The notes below the pieces were generated by a model. That model had not been told where the DNA came from and searched no databases. It saw nothing but the letters and a program-made list of their open reading frames with translations. The position numbers were made by a program, and so were the translations under genes. Source: JBBQVO01 sp038211505 (GTDB lineage Bacteria > Chloroflexota > Dehalococcoidia > DSTF01 > JACRBR01). Taken from it: a stretch of DNA of 29,587 bases. The stretch spans positions 1 to 29,587 of the forward strand of contig JBBQVO010000017.1 of the NCBI GenBank assembly GCA_038211505.1. The letters are read 5' to 3'. Shown here piece by piece: positions 24,213 to 29,587 of this stretch (position 1 is its first letter; each line of letters starts with the position of its first letter).

Positions 24213-24392
24213 TCAGACGACGTCCGGGAGGGGCCACTTCAAGTCGCAGCTCAGACATCGTGCCTGGACCATCACCCCTCCGCTCCAATAGCTGGCCGTG
24301 AAAAACTTCCGGCAGCGGGGACACTCAGACTCGCCCATACGCACCTCTCGTAAGGGCGCGGCAGCTCGCACGTCCGTTTCAGGGCCGTTCAT
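24213..24392 (-). CDS. Small zinc-ribbon protein, hypothetical
   Basis: 59 residues from the ATG at 24392 (63 from the ATG at 24404). It has two CxxC knuckles, CPRC and CLSC, about 24 residues apart, with FFTASYWSGGVMVQ between them: a minimal zinc ribbon. It probably binds nucleic acid or a protein partner; no family is recognised. The inner ATG is favoured because GGAG lies 6 nt upstream of it, while the outer ATG overlaps that site. It sits 86 bp upstream of the sigma-factor gene on the same strand. Confidence 0.6.
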   Translation of the reverse strand: MNGPETDVRAAAPLREVRMGESECPRCRKFFTASYWSGGVMVQARCLSCDLKWPLPDVV

Positions 24393-24408
24393 ACGTGTCT
24401 CCATACGT

Positions 24409-24414
24409 ATTGTA
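24409..24414 (-). promoter_or_regulatory. Candidate -10 element of the small zinc-ribbon gene
   Basis: TACAAT on the minus strand (24414-24409), so close to the gene that the transcript would start near 24402, giving a leader of about 10 nt that just includes GGAG. A weak TAGAAG lies 17 nt upstream as a possible -35. Confidence 0.35.
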
Positions 24415-24445
24415 CAACGGTCTGGGCTCGCCTTCTATAGCGTAG

Positions 24446-24489
24446 GCGTGAAGAGATCACGCTTCGTCAATAGATTCGGCGTGAATCTA
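24446..24489 (-). terminator. Two adjacent hairpins after the acidic CxxC gene
   Basis: TAGATTC, 5-nt loop, GAATCTA (24471-24489, 7 bp) and GCGTGA, 5-nt loop, TCACGC (24446-24462, 6 bp). On the minus strand they follow the stop of the gene at 24552 and precede the zinc-ribbon gene. They may end transcription or regulate the next promoter; no T run is present. Confidence 0.4.
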
Positions 24490-24551
24490 CGCATCTCGCG
24501 CGCCTTCCACCTGCCCGGTGTGCCGAGTCGGACCGTCCAGGCGGCGACCAG

Positions 24552-24908
24552 CTACCCGCTGGAGGATCTTGGCGCGGCTTCGGATGCGTCGTCGTCTTCG
24601 TCCTCATCTTCAGATGCGTTGGCGGCGGCCCACTCCCGAAAGCTGACGCAGCGGCCGTCGTGCTCGGGATGGCGGACGGCGAACGCAGTCTGGCGCAGCA
24701 GCCCGACCATGTGCCACTCGAAGCCGACGAGCGCTTCCGCCTCGTGGTCGGCGTCGATCTTGCCAAGGGCGACCGGGTAGGGCGCGGGCTTATAGCGCTC
24801 GGCATCCATCGACCCGACATAACGACCACAACGATCGCAAACGAGTTCGGCGCGCACCGCGTCGATGAATTCCGAGAAGGTCTTCGGCTGAAGATGTGCG
24901 TCGGCCAT
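24552..24908 (-). CDS. Hypothetical protein with CxxC and acidic tail
   Basis: 118 residues from the ATG at 24908 (MADAHLQPKTF); in-frame ATGs at 24917 and 24944 are alternatives. CDRC near residue 24 looks like half a zinc site or a redox pair. The middle (EALVGFEWHMVGLLRQTAFAVRHPEHDG) may be a globular alpha-rich part with a further Cys (GRCVSFREW). The C-terminus is a very acidic, low-complexity tail (EDEDEDDDASEAA) followed by serines. I do not recognise the family. It is divergent from the DNA methyltransferase gene across about 250 bp of repeat-rich DNA. Confidence 0.6.
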   Translation of the reverse strand: MADAHLQPKTFSEFIDAVRAELVCDRCGRYVGSMDAERYKPAPYPVALGKIDADHEAEALVGFEWHMVGLLRQTAFAVRHPEHDGRCVSFREWAAANASEDEDEDDDASEAAPRSSSG

Positions 24909-25035
24909 CACCAACATCTTACGACGAGGGCGGCTTACGCTCACGACGCCGAACGAAGGCGTGTGCGTTCAATCGTCGATCGTGTGCCCGGCGATCCGTC
25001 CCTTGAGTTCGGAACGGTTGGCGGCCACCGACGCT

Positions 25036-25064
25036 GGACAGGTCTGAAGACCAGTCCGTACGGA
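25036..25064. repeat. Repeated hairpin element, copy 2
   Basis: GGACAGGTC (25036-25044), TGAA loop, GACCAGTCC (25049-25057) with one A-A mismatch, followed by GTACGGA (25058-25064). It shares arms and tail with 15202-15252, where the loop is 26 nt. Confidence 0.6.
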
Positions 25065-25108
25065 TCCGCATCCCGGTTGCGAACACAGATCGACAACGCG
25101 AAAAGTAG

Positions 25109-25134
25109 GGGATATCCCTGATAGCACCGCTATC
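25109..25134. promoter_or_regulatory. Paired inverted repeats in the DNA methyltransferase upstream region
   Basis: GGGATATCCC (25109-25118, perfect palindrome) is followed directly by GATAGC-ACC-GCTATC (25120-25134, 6-bp arms). They end 22 bp before the methyltransferase ATG. A possible -10, TCTAAT at 25145-25150, follows. Likely operator sites, inferred from position. Confidence 0.45.
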
Positions 25135-25156
25135 GACGCGATGATCTAATGGCGGC

Positions 25157-26011
25157 ATGGTTCAGTCGATCCGCACAGCTTCTCCGGCGCCCACGCGGGC
25201 GCGACGTCCAGCGCCGACTCCGCTTCGGCGGTCGCAGGGCGCGCCGGCGGCGAATCAATTGATCACCGGCGACTGCCTCGACGTCATGCGTGGTTGGTCC
25301 GACGGGTGTATCGATCACTGCATCGTCGATCCACCGTTCAATATCGGGTCGGGGAGCGGGCGCAAGGGGAAGAGCGGGCTCGGGTGGGCGTTCTCGTCGC
25401 ACGTGACGATGGACGAGACGTGGGACGCATTCACAAAGGACGAGTTTTATCAGTTTAATATCGCATGGCTGCGCGAGGTCGTGCGCGTCGTAAAGCCGAA
25501 CGGGAACATTCTGGTGTTCGGCAGCTATCACAACATCTATCAGCTTGGCTTCATCCTGCAGCACGTCCTCGACCGGCGGATTCTCAATTCGGTCATCTGG
25601 TCGAAGCCGAATGCGCAACCGAACATTACGGCGCGGATGTTGACCGAGAGCACGGAGCAGATCATCTGGGCCGTCAACGGGACGCCGGCGAAGGCGACAG
25701 GATGGACCTTCAACTACTGGGACGCGAAAGAGATGAACGGCGGCAAGCAGCTGCGCAATCTCTGGGAGTTTCCCGTGACGGCGAAACGCGAGCGGAGCGC
25801 CGGCAAGCATCCGTCGCAGAAGCCGCTGGCGCTGCTCGAGCGGGCGGTGCTGCTGGCGTCGCATCCCGGCGAGCTGTTGCTCGATCCGTTCGGCGGCGCG
25901 GGCACGCTCGGCGTCGCAGCGGCGAAGCATGCGCGCGACTGGCTGCTGATCGAAAGCGTTGCCGAATATGCCCAGATCGCGCAGCGACGCTTGGACCCGC
26001 TGACCGGCTGA
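25157..26011 (+). CDS. DNA methyltransferase, beta-class amino-methyltransferase (N6-adenine or N4-cytosine)
   Basis: 284 residues. Catalytic motif IV DPPFNIG lies at 58-64, and the SAM-binding motif I DPFGGAGT at 243-250, near the C-terminus; HPSQKP (218-223) precedes it. This IV-target recognition-X-I order is the beta class. The DPPF form fits N6-adenine best, but N4-cytosine is not excluded. No restriction endonuclease, specificity subunit or helicase is seen on either side, so it looks like an orphan methyltransferase, perhaps regulatory like CcrM. Residues 1-33 are basic and low in complexity. The ATG is within 10 nt of a possible -10, so the message may be leaderless or nearly so. It ends 8 bp from the convergent ASCH gene. 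Confidence 0.9.
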   Translation: MVQSIRTASPAPTRARRPAPTPLRRSQGAPAANQLITGDCLDVMRGWSDGCIDHCIVDPPFNIGSGSGRKGKSGLGWAFSSHVTMDETWDAFTKDEFYQFNIAWLREVVRVVKPNGNILVFGSYHNIYQLGFILQHVLDRRILNSVIWSKPNAQPNITARMLTESTEQIIWAVNGTPAKATGWTFNYWDAKEMNGGKQLRNLWEFPVTAKRERSAGKHPSQKPLALLERAVLLASHPGELLLDPFGGAGTLGVAAAKHARDWLLIESVAEYAQIAQRRLDPLTG

Positions 26012-26019
26012 CGCGCGGC

Positions 26020-26346
26020 TCACCGAGCCGTTTGCCGTGCACCATCGTCGTTGCCGATGAAGCAAAACTGAACGCGGTATAGCAGCGTGTCCGGGCCGAC
26101 GACGGTCTTCGTGTGGTCGCCGGCGAGCGCCCAGATCGCGGCGATATCGGTGCAGCCGGATGGTGCGACGTCGTCGTCGGAAACGAGCGCGGCGGGGATC
26201 ACCTGCACGTCGGTGACCTCGATGGCGCCGAAGCCGGTCTGATACGTCTTGCCGGCTTTGGCTTTCGCCGTCGTCCAGAGGCGGAACGTCACGGTGATCT
26301 CGCCGCTGGCCACGCGGTCGCGATCTTCGCGTCTGAAAGAGACCAT
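26020..26346 (-). CDS. ASCH-domain-like protein
   Basis: 108 residues starting MVSFRREDRDRVASGEITVT. The pattern (basic start, I-x-V-x-FRLW, a GFGAIEVTDVQVI strand, SDDDVAPSGCTDI, and DTLLYRVQF near the C-terminus) matches small ASCH/PUA-like proteins. ASCH proteins are thought to bind RNA or nucleotides; the closest small homologues have no known role. AAGGAG at 7-nt spacing supports this ATG. It follows the DNA polymerase IV gene by 53 bp on the same strand. Confidence 0.65.
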   Translation of the reverse strand: MVSFRREDRDRVASGEITVTFRLWTTAKAKAGKTYQTGFGAIEVTDVQVIPAALVSDDDVAPSGCTDIAAIWALAGDHTKTVVGPDTLLYRVQFCFIGNDDGARQTAR

Positions 26347-26399
26347 CGTCGTTCTCCTTACCGTGCGCCCCGGCCAATGCCGGGCAGCGAGCAGCGCCG

Positions 26400-27512
26400 C
26401 TACGACGGGCCGTCGCTCGCCGAATGTTGGAACGCCAACGGAATCGCCGGCTCTGCGTCCCACAGTGATTGCTGCGTGCCGCCTTCGACGAGGCGCGAAC
26501 ACTGGATGCCAAGCAGGCGAAACTGATCTCCACGCTCGACGATCGCATCGAGCAGACGAATGGCGATCGCTTCGATCTGGGCCGCGTCGTCGATTGGCGT
26601 CTTCGTGCTCGATTGGCGCGTGACTGTGTGGAAGTGCGCATACCGGAGCTTGAGCGCGACCGTGTGGGCGCGCGAATTATGACCGCGCATGCGCTCGCCG
26701 ACCTCGACGGCGATGCGACGCAGCTGCGCGCGCAGATCGGCGCCGTCGGGCAGGTCGCGCGCGAACGTTGTCTCCGCGCCGATCGACTTGCGTTCGTGAT
26801 CGACGATCACGGCGCGATCGTCGATGCCGCGCGCCATATCGCGCAGGAATTCGCCGGACGATCCGAGCAAGCGGCGCGCGTCGGCGTCGGCGCAGCGTGC
26901 CAGATCGCCGATCGTACGAATGCCGGCGGGCGCGAGCCGCGCGTCCGTTTTCGGGCCGATGCCCCAGAGCGCGCGCACCGGCATCGGCGCGAGAAAGGTG
27001 GCCTCTTCGCCTGCCGGGACGACGACGAGGCCGTTGGGCTTGCCGTGATCCGATGCGATCTTGGCGACGGTCTTGTTGCTGCCGCAGCCGATCGAGACGA
27101 TGAGCCCGGAGGCTTCGCGGACGGCCGCACGCAGCTGTTGCGCGATGTCGATCGGGCGCGCGCCGTCGTCGGCCCAGCCGCTCACGTCGAGAAAGGCTTC
27201 GTCGAGCGACAGCGGCTCGACGAGCGGCGTCAGGTCGCGGAAGATGCGCATGACGACGCGCGAAACTGCGGCGTACCGATCGAAGCGCGGCGGCACGCGC
27301 ACGGCGTCGGGGCACAGGCGCAGCGCTCGGCTCATCGCCATGGCGGAGCGCACGCCGAATGCCCGCACTTCGTACGAGGCCGCGGTGACGACGCCGCGCG
27401 ACTCCGGCGAGCCGCCGACAACAACGGGCTTGCCGCGGAGCTCCGGGTTGTCGAGCTGTTCGACCGACGCATAGAAGGCGTCGAGGTCAGCGTGAATGAT
27501 CGTGCGCGCCAT
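26400..27512 (-). CDS. dinB: DNA polymerase IV (Y-family translesion polymerase)
   Basis: 370 residues, normal length. The first metal-binding Asp is Asp9 in HADLDAFYASVEQ; Tyr14 sits at the steric-gate position; the second acidic pair is Asp104-Glu105 in SLDEAFLDV. The helix-hairpin-helix segment WGIGPKTDARL and the little-finger domain follow. A QQSLWD motif near the C-terminus resembles a beta-clamp-binding peptide. It copies past damaged bases at the cost of accuracy. No SOS box was recognised in the 44 bp upstream, where the gene follows the aminotransferase gene closely, so it is probably co-transcribed. Confidence 0.93.
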   Translation of the reverse strand: MARTIIHADLDAFYASVEQLDNPELRGKPVVVGGSPESRGVVTAASYEVRAFGVRSAMAMSRALRLCPDAVRVPPRFDRYAAVSRVVMRIFRDLTPLVEPLSLDEAFLDVSGWADDGARPIDIAQQLRAAVREASGLIVSIGCGSNKTVAKIASDHGKPNGLVVVPAGEEATFLAPMPVRALWGIGPKTDARLAPAGIRTIGDLARCADADARRLLGSSGEFLRDMARGIDDRAVIVDHERKSIGAETTFARDLPDGADLRAQLRRIAVEVGERMRGHNSRAHTVALKLRYAHFHTVTRQSSTKTPIDDAAQIEAIAIRLLDAIVERGDQFRLLGIQCSRLVEGGTQQSLWDAEPAIPLAFQHSASDGPS

Positions 27513-27556
27513 GGCCGCTCAGGATAGCGAGCCATCAGCGGGCGTTCGATGCCGTC

Positions 27557-28906
27557 TCAGACGATCTTGTCTTCTTTCATCGCCACGAGCGTGCTTCGGA
27601 ACGCATCGACGGTGTGTGCGGCATCGTCGTCTGTATGGACGGCGGACACCATCATGCCGCCCGCCATCAAGTCGACGCCTTCGTTGATCATACCGAGGCG
27701 AAGCGCCTGCGCGACGCGTCCGGATGCGTGCGGCAACGGCGACGGGGGCGCATCGTCGCCCCACGAGTAACCGTCGGCCGGCTGGATCTCGGCGCCGAAC
27801 GCGACGTGCAGCATCGATGCGCGGCCATAGGCGCAACCGGGGACGGATGCGTCGCGGAAGGTGGCGTTGATGCCGCGGGCGATCGTTGCTGCCGTGGCGG
27901 CGGCGCGCGTTTGCGCCACCCCGTCAGCGATTGCCGTCAGGCATGCCGCGCCGGCAGCGGCGGACAGCGGGTTGGCGTTAAAGGTGCCGGGATGGGCGAT
28001 CCGTTCGTCACCGTTGCGCTCGGCGCCGTCGATCGCGATGCGGCCGAGAATGTCAGTGCGACCGGCGACGCAGCCACCGGGAAGGCCGCCGGCGACGATC
28101 TTCGCCATCGTCGTCATGTCGGGCGTGATGCCGTAAACCTGCTGCGCGCCGCCCGGCGACATGCGGAAGCCGGTGATCACTTCGTCGAAGATCATCACGA
28201 TGCCTCGCCGCGCGGTCAGCTCACGCGCGCGACGGATGTACGAGACATCGATTGGATCGGCGCCCCAGTGCGCGCCGGTCGGCTCGAAGATCATCGCCGC
28301 TATTTCGCCGCTCTCTTCGTCGATCGTGCGTTCGAGTGCGGCGATGTCGTTCTGGGCGATGACGATCGACGCATCGAGGATGCCGCGCGGCAGGCCGGGC
28401 GATCGTGGCAGCGTTTCTTCCGCGGGCGGTTGGCCCGTGACGCTGTCGTTCCAGCCATGAAAGTGATCGCGCAGCCGCAGCACCTTCTCGCGGCCGGTGC
28501 AGGCGCGTGCGAGACGCAACGCCATCATCGTCGCCTCCGTGCCGGACGATGTGAAGCGCAGCAGCTCCGCCGACGGCACGAGACGCTGGACGAGCTCGCC
28601 CCAGAGGATCTCGCCTTCGTGCGATGCGCCGTAATGCGTGCCGCACTGCAATTGCTCAGCGACGGCGGATGTCACGGCCGGATGACTGTGGCCGAGCAGC
28701 AACGCCCCGTGGCCCATGACGTAGTCGATGATCTCGTTACCGTCGACGTCGTGCTTGCGGCTGCCCTGCGCGCGGTCGACGTAGAGCGAGAACGGCGCGT
28801 TGTAGCGCATGTCGTGCGTAACGCCGTCGGGGAAGACACTTTGCGCGCGCGCGGCGAGGCGCTGCGAGGCAGGGTGAATCTCGACATAGCGGGAAAGAAT
28901 AGACAT
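27557..28906 (-). CDS. Class III PLP aminotransferase, glutamate-1-semialdehyde aminomutase-like
   Basis: 449 residues from the ATG at 28906, supported by GAGG at 5-nt spacing; an upstream in-frame start at 28948 has no such support. SSGTEATMMALRLAR (about 120-134), the cofactor-contacting Asp241 in FDEVITGFR and the Schiff-base Lys269 in TMAKIVAGGLPGG place it in the GSA-aminomutase/class III family. Several positions differ from canonical HemL (for example DHFHGWNDS where HemL has YHGHADS), so a different aminotransferase or aminomutase substrate is likely. No haem-synthesis genes are nearby. Confidence 0.85.
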   Translation of the reverse strand: MSILSRYVEIHPASQRLAARAQSVFPDGVTHDMRYNAPFSLYVDRAQGSRKHDVDGNEIIDYVMGHGALLLGHSHPAVTSAVAEQLQCGTHYGASHEGEILWGELVQRLVPSAELLRFTSSGTEATMMALRLARACTGREKVLRLRDHFHGWNDSVTGQPPAEETLPRSPGLPRGILDASIVIAQNDIAALERTIDEESGEIAAMIFEPTGAHWGADPIDVSYIRRARELTARRGIVMIFDEVITGFRMSPGGAQQVYGITPDMTTMAKIVAGGLPGGCVAGRTDILGRIAIDGAERNGDERIAHPGTFNANPLSAAAGAACLTAIADGVAQTRAAATAATIARGINATFRDASVPGCAYGRASMLHVAFGAEIQPADGYSWGDDAPPSPLPHASGRVAQALRLGMINEGVDLMAGGMMVSAVHTDDDAAHTVDAFRSTLVAMKEDKIV

Positions 28907-28970
28907 GAGAACCTCGAGTTTGATACTCGCATTGGGGTGAATACACATGAACGAGCGCGATGCATTGTAG

Positions 28971-28992
28971 GGGCGGCCCCGCGTGGCCGCCC
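28971..28992. repeat. GC-rich palindromic element (REP-like)
   Basis: GGGCGGCC (28971-28978), 6-nt loop CCGCGT, GGCCGCCC (28985-28992), preceded by TGTAG. GTAGGGGCG...CGCCC palindromes of this sort are dispersed in many Chloroflexota genomes; that comparison is from memory. It lies in the 221-bp gap between the aminotransferase and TPR genes. Confidence 0.5.
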
Positions 28993-29127
28993 GCGGTCTG
29001 GCAACCCGGCCGTTAATTTCGCGACGATGGCTCGACCCCGCGACCGTCAGGGATCTCCCTACGTTTTCGATTCGCGCGTGACGTGCTCCGTGCTCGTCTG
29101 CCGGCAGGGGAGGGAGCGTCGTCTCAC

Positions 29128-29580
29128 CTACAACGATCGCAGTTGGTTCTCGACGTGATCGAGAAGATCTTCGGCGTCACCCACGAGTTTGCCTTCGGGG
29201 TGCATCGCGAGACAGCGGCGAAACGCGTCGGCGGCGCGTTCGTACAGATCGCGTGGATTGAGATCGACGTGGCTCGAATGACCGGGATGACGGCGCTGGA
29301 TCTCGTGCGCCGCGAACTCGTAGCACCAGCCGAGCGAGTACCAGAGACCGGCGTCCTCGCCTCGCAGCGACACCGCGCGATCGATGAGCGCCAGTCCTTC
29401 GACATAACGACGCTGCCGCGTGATCAAGATCGTCGCGAGGTGTTCGATCGCTTCGACGTTGTCGGGATCGAGTTCGAGCGCGCGCTGCGTGAGCTCGACG
29501 CTCGCCCCGATGTCGTGCGCGGCGTGCCGGTTGCGTGCCTCGTCAAAGAGCGCCGCCGATTCTTCAGTCGGATCAACCAT
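29128..29580 (-). CDS. Tetratricopeptide-repeat protein
   Basis: 150 residues of helical repeats. One clear TPR is at about 10-43 (ASVELTQRALELDPDNVEAI), followed by others containing EGLALIDRAVSL, LWYSLGWCYE and AADAFRRCLAMHPEGKL. No signal peptide or catalytic motif is present; a scaffold role is likely but the partner is unknown. The ATG at 29578-29580 is only 7 bp from the window edge, so a longer N-terminus cannot be excluded. Downstream lies a 221-bp gap with palindromes. Confidence 0.75.
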   Translation of the reverse strand: MVDPTEESAALFDEARNRHAAHDIGASVELTQRALELDPDNVEAIEHLATILITRQRRYVEGLALIDRAVSLRGEDAGLWYSLGWCYEFAAHEIQRRHPGHSSHVDLNPRDLYERAADAFRRCLAMHPEGKLVGDAEDLLDHVENQLRSL

Positions 29581-29587
29581 CTCGGCG

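Noticed and set aside
25157..26346. Restriction-modification pair formed by the methyltransferase and the convergent gene
   Set aside because: The convergent gene encodes a small ASCH-like protein with no nuclease motif.
25130..26641. 503-codon minus-strand ORF covering the DNA methyltransferase
   Set aside because: It overlaps three real genes and shows only compositional bias.
26400..27556. SOS (LexA) box for dinB
   Set aside because: No GAAC-N4-GTTC-like site was found in the 44 bp before dinB.
27614..29158. 514-codon plus-strand ORF opposite the aminotransferase gene
   Set aside because: Antisense to a well-conserved enzyme; its Arg/Gly/Ala/Asp-rich translation has no recognisable motif.

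Overview
The window is GC-rich bacterial chromosome with dense, mostly short-spaced genes. Several traits point to the phylum Chloroflexota (an uncultured Dehalococcoidia-like lineage is my best guess): a yceD-rpmF-fabD cluster, RNase HIII, many Thr/Ser/Pro-rich lipoproteins with Ig-like tails, a BTAD/SARP-type regulator and a single-chain biotin carboxylase/carboxyltransferase. This is inferred from gene content; there is no rRNA or tRNA here to confirm it. I saw no CRISPR array, insertion sequence or prophage.

Layout. 1-1448 (minus): YceD-like protein, ribosomal protein L32 and the start of FabD. 1504-5487 (plus): a zinc-ribbon coiled-coil protein, a serine-recombinase homologue that has lost its active-site residues, RNase HIII, a DUF4177-type protein and a small two-helix membrane protein. 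5488-7853 (minus): a PH-like hypothetical protein and a secreted lipoprotein alpha/beta hydrolase. 7951-9546 (plus): an ABC-F ATPase. 9616-11374 (minus): a SAM methyltransferase and a mucin-like Thr/Pro-rich surface protein ending in an LPPTG sorting signal. 11771-15142 (plus): the biotin-dependent acyl-CoA carboxylase. 15266-18709 (minus): two lipoproteins and a TgpA-like membrane protein whose transglutaminase domain has lost its whole Cys-His-Asp triad. 19007-21301 (minus): the BTAD regulator. 21687-22574 (plus): a lipoprotein joining an NTF2/SnoaL-like domain to a cupredoxin. 22706-24908 (minus): a primary-type sigma-70 factor, a tiny zinc-ribbon protein and an acidic CxxC protein. 25157-26011 (plus): an orphan adenine/cytosine DNA methyltransferase. 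26020-29580 (minus): an ASCH-domain protein, DNA polymerase IV, a GSA-aminotransferase-like enzyme and a TPR protein.

The two strongest oddities are pseudoenzymes that are otherwise well preserved: the recombinase homologue locked between two housekeeping genes, and the transglutaminase-like membrane protein co-oriented with two secreted lipoproteins. The first suggests a domesticated DNA-binding protein, the second a non-catalytic envelope scaffold.

Intergenic DNA contains several inverted repeats. One hairpin motif followed by a GTACGGA tail occurs twice (15202-15252 and 25036-25064). The DNA-methyltransferase promoter region carries three stacked inverted repeats.
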